This document shows, piece after piece, positions 49,713 through 58,573 of a stretch of DNA of 59,366 nt. The position numbers and the translations under genes are program-made. Source of the DNA: Candidatus Lutacidiplasma silvani (GTDB lineage Archaea; Thermoplasmatota; Thermoplasmata; Lutacidiplasmatales; UBA184); NCBI GenBank assembly GCA_022750295.1, contig JAKIVZ010000002.1, forward strand, positions 144,989 to 204,354, written 5' to 3'. Below the pieces are notes generated by a model. That model was not told the origin of the DNA, made no database searches, and was given only the letters and a program-made list of their open reading frames with translations. Every line of letters begins with the position of its first letter. The stretch's first letter is position 1.

Positions 49713-51047
49713 GTGGACCCGGACCGCGTCGCTCCCGAGATCCGGGAGTCGAACTACGCCACCTGGCGCCGGCAGGGCGGATGGGCGCCGCTCGTCGTGA
49801 CCCGGGCGGAGGACTCGACGTTCTGGACCGACGACGGCCGGGCGATCCTCGACTTCTCGAGCCAGCTTGTCGCGACGAACCTCGGCCACTCGAACCGCGC
49901 GGTGCAGGACGCGGTCGCCCGGCAGGTCCGGGAGCTTCCGTATGCCGCACCCGGGTTCGCGACGCGCGCCCGCGCGGAGCTCTCCGAAGCGCTCCTCGGG
50001 ATCCTCCCCACGGGGCTCGACCGGCTCTTCTTCTCGACGTCCGGCACCGAGGCGAACGAGGCGGCCGTCCAGATCGCCCGGGTCGCCACGGGCCGGTCGA
50101 AGGTCGTCTCCCGGTACCGCTCGTACCATGGCGCGACGGCCGCCTCGATCTCGGTGACGGGCGACTTCCGGCGACGGGGGTCGGAACCGGGTGGGAAGGT
50201 CCCCGGGACCGTATTCGCCCCGGATTGCTACTGCTACCGGTGTCCGTTCGGGCTCACCTACCCGTCGTGCGGGATCGCGTGCGCCGAGTACGTCGACTAC
50301 CAGCTCGAGCACGAAGGGGACGTCGCCGCGATGATCGTCGAACCGGTCGTCGGGACGAACGGGGTGATCGTCCCGGTCCCCGAGTACCTCCCCCGGATCC
50401 GTGCGATCACGAAGGCGCACGATGTTCTCCTGATCGCGGACGAGGTGATGACCGCCTGGGGGCGGACCGGCACGTGGTTCGCCGTCGACCACTGGGGAGT
50501 TTCCCCCGACATTCTCACGACGGCCAAGGGCGTGACGGGGGCGTACGTCCCGCTCGGGGTCACCGCGACGACGGCGTCGCTGCACGCCACGTTCCGCGAC
50601 CGGTACTTCCCGCACGGGCACACGTACGAGGCCCACCCGGTCACGCTGGCTCCGGCGGTGGCGGCGATCGGCGAGTACCGGCGACTCGGCCTTTTGGAGA
50701 AGTCCGCGAGGGACGGGGACTACCTTCTCGCCCGGCTCCGCGAGGTCGCGGCCCGTCACCCCTCAGTCGGCGACGTCCGCGGCCTCGGACTGTTCGCGGC
50801 CGTGGAGCTCGTTCGGAACCGGACGACCCGGGCCCCGTTCAACACGCCGGACGACAAGCTCGCCGGACGACCCTTGATGGCCGAGAAGGTCGCCCAGGCG
50901 ATGCTGGCCAACGGGGTGTACGTGATGCCCTGGGTGTCGCACCTCGTCCTCGCCCCCCCACTCATCGCGACGCGCCCGGAGCTCGACCGGGGCGTGGAGG
51001 CGCTCGACGCGGCCCTCGCGGTCGCCGACGCCGGGGTTGACGTATAA
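49713..51047 (+). CDS. Class III PLP-dependent aminotransferase
   Basis: The 444-residue enzyme has class III features: FSTSGTEANEAAVQIAR, SYHGATAASISVTGD, DEVMTAWGRTGTWFA and the PLP lysine in ILTTAKGVTGAYVPLG. A Cys-rich insertion (CYCYRCPFGLTYPSCGIAC) near residue 170 is known from a subgroup acting on omega- or beta-amino acids. GTG 49713 follows the hydrolase by 19 bases, so co-transcription is likely. The amino donor is unknown. Confidence 0.9.
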   Translation: MDPDRVAPEIRESNYATWRRQGGWAPLVVTRAEDSTFWTDDGRAILDFSSQLVATNLGHSNRAVQDAVARQVRELPYAAPGFATRARAELSEALLGILPTGLDRLFFSTSGTEANEAAVQIARVATGRSKVVSRYRSYHGATAASISVTGDFRRRGSEPGGKVPGTVFAPDCYCYRCPFGLTYPSCGIACAEYVDYQLEHEGDVAAMIVEPVVGTNGVIVPVPEYLPRIRAITKAHDVLLIADEVMTAWGRTGTWFAVDHWGVSPDILTTAKGVTGAYVPLGVTATTASLHATFRDRYFPHGHTYEAHPVTLAPAVAAIGEYRRLGLLEKSARDGDYLLARLREVAARHPSVGDVRGLGLFAAVELVRNRTTRAPFNTPDDKLAGRPLMAEKVAQAMLANGVYVMPWVSHLVLAPPLIATRPELDRGVEALDAALAVADAGVDV

Positions 51048-51109
51048 CTCGCGCCGGTCGCACCGACGAGGGTTAATGTAGGACGGGCGAGTCCCGCGCC
51101 TCCGGGCGG

Positions 51110-52516
51110 ATGCACGCGACGGTCAGCCGCCTTCCGGAGACGCCGATGGTCGACGCCCGGCTCGCCGAGACGCTGAAGGAGTACGAGCGCCGGACGCCCA
51201 AGTCGGCGGCGATCTGGAACCACGCGAAGGTCTGGACGCCCCTCGGGGTCCACTCGAACTACCGGTCGCTCGACCCGTACCCGTTCTACGTCCACCGGGC
51301 GAACCGGGTGTCGCTCTGGGACGCCGACGGGACCGAGTACCTCGACTTCAACATGGGGTTCGGCGGCCTCGCGAGCGGCCACGCCCACCCGAAGATCGTC
51401 GAGGCGATGAGCCAGCAGCTCGAGCGCGGCAGCCTCTACGGGTACGAGTGGGAGAAGACCCCCGAGGCGGCCGAGCGGATCTGCCGGAGGTTCGGGATGG
51501 GCCAGGTCCGGTTCAGCTCGACCGGCCTCGAGGCGAGCCACCACGCCGTACGGATCGCCCGCGCGGTGAGCGGCCATCGGTACGTCGTCAAGTTCGAGGG
51601 CGGGTACCACGGCTCCCACGATTCGCTCCTCGTCGGGGTCAAGCCCCGGCCCTCGGCGGCCGGTCCGGCCGACCGTCCGAGGTCCGCGCCCGCGGGCCCG
51701 GGTATTCTTCCCGAGGTCGCCGAGCGGACCCGGGTCGCGCCGTTCAACGACCTCGAGTCGACGCGGGCGATCTGCCGGGAGCACGCCGACGACGTGGCGG
51801 CGATCATCGTCGAGCCGATCCCGATGAACATGGGATTCGTGATGCCCGAGGACGGGTTCTTGCCGGGCCTCCGGGAGCTCGCGGACGAGATGGGCGCCCT
51901 GCTCGTCTTCGACGAGATCAAGACCGGGGCCAAGTACCCCCACGGGGGCGCCGGCCGGATGGGCGTCCGCCCGGACATGATGCTCCTCGGCAAGTCGATT
52001 GCCTGCGGCGCCCCGCTCTCCGCGATCGCCACCCGGACGGGCCTCCTCGACCAGGTCGGGCCGCGGAAGATCGCCCACGCGGGGACGTTCAACTCGAACC
52101 CGCTGTCGATCGCGTGCTGCCTCGCCACGCTCGACCACGTGATCACGGACGACAATCTCGCCCACGCGGCCCGTCTGAATGCCCGGCTCGCGAAGGGGTA
52201 CGAGGAGGTGTTCCGGGACCACAAGGTCCCCGGCTACATCGCCGCCGACGGCCCGTCCGGGACCGTGTTCTTCTCCGACCACAAAGTGCGGGACTGGAGG
52301 ACGTTCCTGACCGTCGACGGCGAGCGGTCGATGCTGTACTACTACCTCTGCCTGAACAAGGGTGTGATCCCGAGCGGAACCGGTCCCGACGAGCAGTGGA
52401 CCGTCAGCGTGGTCCACACCGACCGGGACGTCGACTTGCACCTCGAGACCCTCGAGGAGGTCGCCGGTCAGCTCAACGGGCCGCTGCGCGTCAGCGAGAT
52501 CGAAGAATCAGTCTAG
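51110..52516 (+). CDS. Glutamate-1-semialdehyde aminotransferase-like class III aminotransferase
   Basis: The 468-residue class III enzyme resembles HemL in the core (FSSTGLEASHHAVRIAR, FEGGYHGSHDSLL, DEIKTGAKY, and PLP lysine LLGKSIACGAPL). It has a longer N-terminus and an insertion near SAAGPADRPRSAPAGPG. Because a proper hemL is in the heme operon, this paralogue probably acts on another amino acid or amino sugar. The start could also be ATG 51146. A TATA-like GGTTAATG near 51070 suggests its own promoter. Confidence 0.85.
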   Translation: MHATVSRLPETPMVDARLAETLKEYERRTPKSAAIWNHAKVWTPLGVHSNYRSLDPYPFYVHRANRVSLWDADGTEYLDFNMGFGGLASGHAHPKIVEAMSQQLERGSLYGYEWEKTPEAAERICRRFGMGQVRFSSTGLEASHHAVRIARAVSGHRYVVKFEGGYHGSHDSLLVGVKPRPSAAGPADRPRSAPAGPGILPEVAERTRVAPFNDLESTRAICREHADDVAAIIVEPIPMNMGFVMPEDGFLPGLRELADEMGALLVFDEIKTGAKYPHGGAGRMGVRPDMMLLGKSIACGAPLSAIATRTGLLDQVGPRKIAHAGTFNSNPLSIACCLATLDHVITDDNLAHAARLNARLAKGYEEVFRDHKVPGYIAADGPSGTVFFSDHKVRDWRTFLTVDGERSMLYYYLCLNKGVIPSGTGPDEQWTVSVVHTDRDVDLHLETLEEVAGQLNGPLRVSEIEESV

Positions 52517-52592
52517 CCGAACTCGACGCCCCCGACCGCCCCCCCAGGGCCGAGATGGTAAGCGAGCCGGAGTCGTTCGGGGTCCGGCTCGC

Positions 52593-53123
52593 ATGACCGC
52601 GCTCTCCCCGCCCCGGCGCATCCGGCCGACCGACTGGTCGGCGCTCCGGGAACTCCGTCTCGACGCGCTCGCGGCCGACCCGCTCGCCTTCGGGAGCACG
52701 TTCGAGCGGGAGAGCGAATTGCCCGAGACCCATTGGCGAACCCGTGCCGAGACGTCGGCCTCCGGGGCCGGCGAGACGATCGTCCTCGTCGAACCGGTCG
52801 ATGGGTCGTTCGCGGGAATGGTCGGTGCGTTCTCGGCCGGCGGAGCGAAGGTTCTCTGGGGGATGTGGGTCCGCCCCGAGCACCGGCATCGGGGGGTGGG
52901 GGTGGCCCTGCTCGAAGCGGTCCTCGGTTGGTGCCGCGAGGCCGCGTCCCACGAACCGGTACGGCTGGACGTGAACCCGTCCCAGTCGAGCGCGGTCCGG
53001 CTCTACGAACGGCACCAATTCCGATTCACCGGTGACGAACGGGCGCTCGGACACCACGCGCCAGCGCGAACCCTCGGGATGGAGTGGGTACCCCCACCCC
53101 GCCCGCCGCAGGGACCCGGATGA
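52593..53123 (+). CDS. GNAT-family N-acetyltransferase
   Basis: The 176-residue acetyltransferase opens IRPTDWSALRELRLDALAADP and FGSTFERE. The acetyl-CoA loop is VRPEHRHRGVGVALLEAV, and SSAVRLYERHQFRFTGDE follows. It resembles small-molecule or protein N-acetyltransferases; the substrate is unknown. A TATA-like GGTAAGCG near 52556 lies about 33 bases upstream. It converges with tRNA-Pro. Confidence 0.87.
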   Translation: MTALSPPRRIRPTDWSALRELRLDALAADPLAFGSTFERESELPETHWRTRAETSASGAGETIVLVEPVDGSFAGMVGAFSAGGAKVLWGMWVRPEHRHRGVGVALLEAVLGWCREAASHEPVRLDVNPSQSSAVRLYERHQFRFTGDERALGHHAPARTLGMEWVPPPRPPQGPG

Positions 53124-53179
53124 TCGCGACCCCCGGTTCCCCGGGACCGTTCCCGGGCCGTCCGGCTCGGGTCGGCGAG

Positions 53180-53254
53180 TGGGACTGGCCAGATTTGAAC
53201 TGGCGTCTCGGAGTCCCGAACCCCGAAGGATGGACCAAGCTACCCCACAGTCCC
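53180..53254 (-). tRNA. tRNA-Pro(CGG)
   Basis: Acceptor arms GGGACTG and CAGTCCC pair fully, with discriminator A and no encoded CCA. The anticodon arm CGGGG-TTCGGGA-CTCCG (one G-T pair) gives anticodon CGG. The T arm contains GCCAGTTCAAATCTGGC. It is 75 bases with no intron. A TATA-like CATATAGCG on the minus strand (about 53285-53293) lies about 31-38 bases upstream. Confidence 0.93.
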
Positions 53255-53343
53255 AGCGTGCGGCGGGCGGGCCGACCGCGGGTCGCTATATGAGCGTAGA
53301 GGAGACGCCGCCACCGGCGGCGTTTCGGTACCTTCCCGGGAGG

Positions 53344-53352
53344 GAGAATACC
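53344..53352 (+). promoter_or_regulatory. TATA-like box of nreA
   Basis: GAGAATACC lies about 26 bases before ATG 53374, which supports that start over ATG 53290. Confidence 0.45.
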
Positions 53353-53373
53353 GCTCCCGGACCCACGTCCAGC

Positions 53374-54690
53374 ATGGCCGCCGCGGCATCGGCCCCTCCG
53401 CTCGACCGGGCGAAGGCGGTCCCTCAACTTTCCTGGAGCATTCCGGGACTTGCGGAGGATCCGTCGCTGTGCCTCCGGTGTCGCTCGGCCCAGCTCCTAT
53501 GCGGGCGCCCCGTGTGCCCGATCCTGCTTCGGTACGAGGCGTTCGCGAAGACGATGCCGATGCTCGGCTCGACCCATCTCGAAGGCTCGACCCCGCCCGG
53601 GGTCTTCGTGGGGCGGTACGGGTACCCGAAGGTCTCGATCGGTCCGCTCGTGAGCCCGCTCCACGGCGACACGCTCCTCTACGACACCCCGGAAGACTGG
53701 GTCGGCCGCTCGGTCTCCGAGGTCATCGGGTTCCGGACCGGCCTCGTTCGGGGGACCCAGCGGGTCGCGGTCGCCCAGGCCGACCGACCCGACCGGTATC
53801 TCGAGAGTCTCCAAACCCTCGCGCTCTCGGCCGCGTCGGTGGAAACCGAGGCGGACTTCCGCCGGGCGCCCCGGGGCCATCTCGCCCTATCGGAGTCGAC
53901 GCCCCCGTACGGACCGTCGGCTCCGATCGAGCGGCTGCGGCTCGACGTCCGTCGCGTCGACCAGAGCCTCGAGCGGCTGAGCGGCGACACCGACGCCCTC
54001 GCCACGACCGCGGTCAGCGAACTCTACGACCGGGGGGTGTTCGTCAGCCGGATCCAGCGCGCGTTCAGCGCCGGGACGCTCGGACGCCGGGGCCACCGGA
54101 AGCTCGTGCCGACCCGGTGGTCGATCACCGCGGTCGACGACATGCTGGGCAAGCAGAACCTCGCCGAGGTCCGGGACCTTCCCCCGCTCTCGGAGTTCTG
54201 GGCGTACCCGTTCACCGCCCTCGACAACCGGTGGCTCCTCGTGTTCCTCCCGGGGGCCTACCGGTACGAGTCGATCGAGGCGTGGTACCCGAACACGCTG
54301 TGGAACCCGGACCCGAGCCGGATCGTCATGATCGGCGACCACGAGTGGTACCGGGGCCGCACGACGTACGCGTCGATCGGGGGCTGCTACTACGCGGCCC
54401 GCCTGGCGACCTCCGAAGCGCTCCTGCGCGCCGGCCGGCAGGCCGGGGTCCTCGTCCTCCGGGAGGTCCATCCGGGGGAGATCCTCCCGCTCGGCGTGTG
54501 GAACGTTCGGGAGCACGTGCGCGCGGCGTTGCGGACGACCCCCCTCCGGTTCTCCGACGTCGCGGAGCTCCAGGACCAGATCCGGTCGACGTTCGCGATC
54601 CCGCTCGCCCGGTGGTTGGCGCAGAGCGCGCTCCTGCACGACGCGCGGACGCAGCGGCGTCTCGAGGAGTTCGGGGAGCCGGCCCCCTAA
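53374..54690 (+). CDS. nreA: Archaeal DNA repair protein NreA
   Basis: The 438-residue protein matches the archaeal Nre family. An N-terminal zinc-binding cluster (CLRCRSAQLLCGRPVC) is followed by STPPGVFVGRYGYPKVSIGP, then SEFWAYPFTALDNRWLLVFLPG and GGCYYAARLATSEALLR. NreA is a PCNA-linked repair protein known genetically in haloarchaea. A C-terminal PCNA-interacting motif is not clear here. ATG 53374 is preferred over ATG 53290 because of the TATA-like box 26 bases upstream and because the region before it is unlike the family. Confidence 0.92.
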   Translation: MAAAASAPPLDRAKAVPQLSWSIPGLAEDPSLCLRCRSAQLLCGRPVCPILLRYEAFAKTMPMLGSTHLEGSTPPGVFVGRYGYPKVSIGPLVSPLHGDTLLYDTPEDWVGRSVSEVIGFRTGLVRGTQRVAVAQADRPDRYLESLQTLALSAASVETEADFRRAPRGHLALSESTPPYGPSAPIERLRLDVRRVDQSLERLSGDTDALATTAVSELYDRGVFVSRIQRAFSAGTLGRRGHRKLVPTRWSITAVDDMLGKQNLAEVRDLPPLSEFWAYPFTALDNRWLLVFLPGAYRYESIEAWYPNTLWNPDPSRIVMIGDHEWYRGRTTYASIGGCYYAARLATSEALLRAGRQAGVLVLREVHPGEILPLGVWNVREHVRAALRTTPLRFSDVAELQDQIRSTFAIPLARWLAQSALLHDARTQRRLEEFGEPAP

Positions 54691-54698
54691 GGCGGGCG

Positions 54699-55649
54699 CT
54701 ACCGGACCGGGCCGTCGCCGACCGGCGCGCCGCAGCCGGCGCAGAACCGGTCGCCGCCCTCGAGCGGCGTGCCGCACGCCGCGCAGGCGGTCGGCGCCTT
54801 CGCGGTCCCGCACGACCGGCAGAACTTGTCGGACGCTTGGAGCGGCCGTCCGCACGAGACGCACGGCTCGGTCCCGGCCGGGCCGGAGGCCGTCCCCGGG
54901 GGAACGGAGGCGAGGGTCGGCGGAATCCGCGTCAGCGGGGCGGGCAGCGCCTCGATCCGGGTCCCGAGGGCCCGGCGGGCCCGGAGCGCGAGCCGGAGCG
55001 ACTCGGTGTATTCGGTCCGGTCGTACGCCGCCTGGGCGTTGGCGGCCCCCTTTCGCGCCTCGGCGAGGCCCGTGGCGTCCGGGTGGTCCCTTGCGGCGGC
55101 CGTCACTTCCTCGCCGAGCAGACTCATCTGGAACCTCGACTCGGCCCGGTTCTTGGCAAGCCGCGGGGCCGGGGGCGCCTCGCCGGCCGCGTCGGTCGGG
55201 ACGGGCGCGAGCGGAGCATCGGCGGGCGCGTTCGGCCGGGGGTCGGGCGTTCGGCTCGGGGAGGAGGTCGGCATGGATCGGGAGGGAGTCGAGGGTGGCG
55301 GAGACGGGGCCATTCCGGCCCGCTGCGCCACGAGGAGCTCGTGGGCCCGCCGGGCCGACCGCGCCGCGTCGTCGAAGTCGCGGCGGGCCATCGCCCGCTC
55401 CGCGTCGGCGATCGCCGCCGCGGCCACGTGGACGTCGACCCCGTCGCGGCGGAGCGCGGCGAGTTCGGACCGGGCGAGGGCGAGGAGGTTGTACGACCGG
55501 TCGTCGACGTGCACGGTGCCGTCGCCCACCGCCTCCCGGAGCTTCGCGATCCGGGCCTTCAGGCGCCGATTCAGGATGTAGAGGAGCCCGCCGGCGAAGA
55601 CGATGATGACGAGCGCGAAGAGGACGAGCTCGTCGAGGAGAGGTACCAT
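54699..55649 (-). CDS. Membrane-anchored zinc-ribbon protein
   Basis: The 316-residue protein starts with one membrane helix (LVLFALVIIVFAGGLLYIL). Charged helical stretches (about 30-115) resemble a coiled-coil bundle, then come a Pro/Ala/Ser-rich linker, a second helical segment, and two C-terminal zinc ribbons (CVSCGRPLQASDKFCRSCG and CAACGTPLEGGDRFCAGCG). The helices face the cytoplasm if the N-terminus is the anchor. Function is unknown. A TATA-like GTATCCAT lies about 27 bases upstream. The gene converges with nreA. Confidence 0.78.
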   Translation of the reverse strand: MVPLLDELVLFALVIIVFAGGLLYILNRRLKARIAKLREAVGDGTVHVDDRSYNLLALARSELAALRRDGVDVHVAAAAIADAERAMARRDFDDAARSARRAHELLVAQRAGMAPSPPPSTPSRSMPTSSPSRTPDPRPNAPADAPLAPVPTDAAGEAPPAPRLAKNRAESRFQMSLLGEEVTAAARDHPDATGLAEARKGAANAQAAYDRTEYTESLRLALRARRALGTRIEALPAPLTRIPPTLASVPPGTASGPAGTEPCVSCGRPLQASDKFCRSCGTAKAPTACAACGTPLEGGDRFCAGCGAPVGDGPVR

Positions 55650-55760
55650 GACGGCCGTCGGGCCGGCGGCCCGCGCCGATGGATACGCGAACTCCCGGTA
55701 CTTAACCCGAGGGCCTCCGTCGGAGGGGCGGGGCGCCCCGGCCCGCGGGGGTCGTCCGGC

Positions 55761-56963
55761 CTAGAACACCGAGAGCTTGCCCGTCAGGAGCTTCTGCGGG
55801 ATCGTCCCGATGTCGTCGAACCACCGGTTCGCGACCGCTTCGGCCGGCTTCTGCACCTTCGCGAGCTTCACGCCGCTCGCGGGGAGGATCTGGAGGCTCG
55901 CGACCTGGGGCTGGTCGACCGGCTTGCCGATCTGGGAGAGGATCCGCACGTGGACCTCCTGGACGTTCCCGCCGGCTTCCGCGACGATGTCCTGCGCGAT
56001 CTGGATCCCGAGAAGGTTGTAGATCTTCCCGACGTGGTTCACCGGGTTCTTCCCGGCCGACGCCTCGAGGCTCATCGGGCGGCAGGGGGTGATGAGGCCG
56101 TTCGCCCGGTTCCCGCGGCCGACGGAGCCGTCGTCGCCGGCCTCCATCGAGAGTCCCGTGACGGTGAGGTAGTACCGGCCGAGTTCGGGGTCGTCGGCGG
56201 TGTTGACGTCGATGTGGACCTCGCGGTTCGTGAGCTTCGACGCCTGGTCCGCGAGCTTGTCCCGGATCTCGTCGCAGACGCTCTGGTACTCCTTCGGGTT
56301 CGCGATCTCGCTGTCGACGAGGGCCGCGGCGACGGTGAGCCGGATCGCGTCCTTCTGGCGGTACCCCATCACCTTGACGTCCTCGCCGAGGGCGGGGAGC
56401 TTCTTCTTCAGCTTCGTCGTAAGGAACCGCTCGGACTCGAGGACGAGCCGCTCGGTGTCGGAGTACGGCGCGAAGCCGACGCCGAACGAAGTGTCGTTCG
56501 AGAGGACCGCCTTCTCCTTGTCGTCGAAGACGCCCCGGAGGTCGACCGACCCCTGCCCGATCCGGCAGTCGAAGTCGACCTGCTTCTCGACGTCGAGATG
56601 GCTGCAGATCGAACCCATGTACGCCTTCGCGGCGTCGACCGCGACCTGGCGGAACGGGAGCTTCTCGCCGTCGACCTCGGTCGTGGCGCGGCCGACGAGG
56701 AGGACGTAGATCGGGTTCGTCATCTTCCCCCCGCCGAACTTCGGCTCGCTGGCGCCGCCGACGACCTGGGTCTCGTCGGTGTTGTGGTGGAGGATCCGCC
56801 CGTACTCGTCGAGGTAGAGCCGGCTGAGCGCCCGGCTGACACTCTCGGAGATCCCGTCGGCCATCGAATCCGGATGGCCGAGCCCCTTGCGCTCGACCAG
56901 CTCGACCTCTTGGTCCTCGATCGGGACGGTGCGGAGCGGTTCGACCTGGATGTTCCGGACCAT
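55761..56963 (-). CDS. mat: S-adenosylmethionine synthetase, archaeal type
   Basis: The 400-residue enzyme makes S-adenosylmethionine from methionine and ATP. It is the archaeal MAT rather than bacterial Met[51 protein letters not shown], and [18 protein letters not shown] are all present. Length is normal. It is monocistronic with a TATA-like GGGTTATCC (56998-57006) about 38 bases upstream. It serves the many methyltransferases and radical SAM enzymes here. Confidence 0.97.
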   Translation of the reverse strand: MVRNIQVEPLRTVPIEDQEVELVERKGLGHPDSMADGISESVSRALSRLYLDEYGRILHHNTDETQVVGGASEPKFGGGKMTNPIYVLLVGRATTEVDGEKLPFRQVAVDAAKAYMGSICSHLDVEKQVDFDCRIGQGSVDLRGVFDDKEKAVLSNDTSFGVGFAPYSDTERLVLESERFLTTKLKKKLPALGEDVKVMGYRQKDAIRLTVAAALVDSEIANPKEYQSVCDEIRDKLADQASKLTNREVHIDVNTADDPELGRYYLTVTGLSMEAGDDGSVGRGNRANGLITPCRPMSLEASAGKNPVNHVGKIYNLLGIQIAQDIVAEAGGNVQEVHVRILSQIGKPVDQPQVASLQILPASGVKLAKVQKPAEAVANRWFDDIGTIPQKLLTGKLSVF

Positions 56964-57055
56964 GGGGGGTACTCGGGGCCGGCGGAGAAGGTCGGGGGGA
57001 TAACCCTTACGTTCGCGCCGTCGCCGGAGCGGCCGGTTTTCCCGAGGCCGTTGCG

Positions 57056-58573
57056 CTAGGAGAAAAGCGGTTTCGCAAGGTAGGCGCCGGCCGGGCCGAA
57101 TCCCAGGTTCCGGTAGTAGTCGCGGGTGCCGACCGCGCTCGTGACGTAGAGGCGGGGAGCGCCGGTGGACCGGGCGACCTCCTCGGCCCGCCCGAGGAGG
57201 GCCCGACCGAACCCCCGGTGCTGGTACCCCCCCGCCGGGGCGGCGTGGCCGACCGGGGTCTCCGGACCGAGGACCTTCAGCTCCCGGACGACCGGTCCGT
57301 CGAGCCCGACCGAGTCAGACCCGGGCACCCGCAACCGGAGGAACCCGGCGACCGTCTCGGTCTCGGGGTCTTCGAGGGACAGGAACCACTCGGTCCCCCC
57401 CGACGCCTCGTAGTGGGTCTCCCACGGGACGAACCGATCCGGGTCCGGAGCCGCCCGCCGCCCGGGCTCGCGACACCGGAGGCACGGGCACCGGCCCCCG
57501 CGTTCCGCGAGGCGCGCGAGGACGAGCTCCCGGAGGTTCCCCGCCCGGACCCCGGCCGCGATCAACCGGGCGGGGATGTCGCGCTGGATCCGTTGGATCC
57601 GGACCCACTTGGGGATCCGCTCCTTCATCCGGGCGATCACGTCGACTGCGGTCGCCGTCTCGTACGGGACGTACCGACCCGCCACCCAGTCGGAGTGGAG
57701 CTCCGTGCCCGGGATCACGAGCGTCGGGTAGATCTTCAGCATGTCCGGGCGGTACGACGGGTCGCCGAAGAGCCGGGCGAAGTCGGCCAGGTCCCGCGCG
57801 GGGTCCATCCCCGGGAGGCCGAGCATCCAGTGGTACGCGACCTTCAGCCCGGCGTCCCGGGCGGACTTCGTCGCGTCGGCGACGTCGCCGGCCCGGTGGG
57901 CCCGGTTCACCGACGCGAGGACGGAGTCGGTCAGGCACTCGACCCCGAGCTCGACCCGGGTCACCCCGGCGTCGAGGAGCCAGGGGAGGACCTCGGGGCC
58001 GCACCAGTCCGGGCGGGTCTCGACCGTGAGGCTCACGCACCGGTGCTCCGCCCGCTCGTTCACGGCCTGCGCCTCCGCCAGCGTCGCCGAGGTCGTCCCG
58101 TTCAGCCCGTCGAAGATGCCGCGGAGCACCGTCTCCTGGTACGACCGGGGCCGGGACGGGAACGTCCCGCCCATCACGATTACCTCGACCTTCGAGGTCG
58201 GGTGGCCGGTGGCCGCGAGCGCGGTGAGGCGGTGCTCCGTGATGGCCCGGGCGTCCCAGCCGAACTGGGCGCCCCGGAGGGCGCTCGGCTCCTCCCCGGT
58301 GTAACTCTGGGGGGTCCCTCGCTCGAGGCCCCCGGGGCAGTACGTGCATCGCCCATGCGGGCAGGCGGCGGGCGCGGTCATCACGGCAACGACGGCGACG
58401 CCCGAAAGGGTCCGGGTCGGCTTGCGAAGCGCCCCGCCCGAGGTCCACGCCGCCCGGTCGGGGCCGTCAAGGGCTCCGGCGAAGGCGACGTTCGACGGGA
58501 CCGCCACGCCGGCCGCTTTCGCGTACCGGAGCTTCGCGCGGTGCCGTTCGTCGGAGGTCAGCGCGTCAGCCAC
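57056..58573 (-). CDS. elp3: Elp3-family tRNA U34 carboxymethyl synthase
   Basis: The 505-residue protein fuses a radical SAM domain with a GNAT acetyltransferase domain (about 400-505). Cluster ligands are Cys71, Cys76 and Cys79 in CPHGRCTYCPGG. The radical SAM domain continues through VEVIVMGGTFPSRP and VSLTVETRPDWC, then RCPCLRCREPG, a second Cys pair. The GNAT part has GYQHRGFGRALLGRAEEVA. Archaeal Elp3 acts alone on wobble uridines. GTG 58573 overlaps the end of fni by 16 bases, so the genes are coupled. Confidence 0.95.
   Translation of the reverse strand: MADALTSDERHRAKLRYAKAAGVAVPSNVAFAGALDGPDRAAWTSGGALRKPTRTLSGVAVVAVMTAPAACPHGRCTYCPGGLERGTPQSYTGEEPSALRGAQFGWDARAITEHRLTALAATGHPTSKVEVIVMGGTFPSRPRSYQETVLRGIFDGLNGTTSATLAEAQAVNERAEHRCVSLTVETRPDWCGPEVLPWLLDAGVTRVELGVECLTDSVLASVNRAHRAGDVADATKSARDAGLKVAYHWMLGLPGMDPARDLADFARLFGDPSYRPDMLKIYPTLVIPGTELHSDWVAGRYVPYETATAVDVIARMKERIPKWVRIQRIQRDIPARLIAAGVRAGNLRELVLARLAERGGRCPCLRCREPGRRAAPDPDRFVPWETHYEASGGTEWFLSLEDPETETVAGFLRLRVPGSDSVGLDGPVVRELKVLGPETPVGHAAPAGGYQHRGFGRALLGRAEEVARSTGAPRLYVTSAVGTRDYYRNLGFGPAGAYLAKPLFS

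Noticed and set aside
51110-52516. A second hemL
   Set aside because: The core is HemL-like, but the longer N-terminus, the insertion and the existence of hemL inside the heme operon argue for another substrate.
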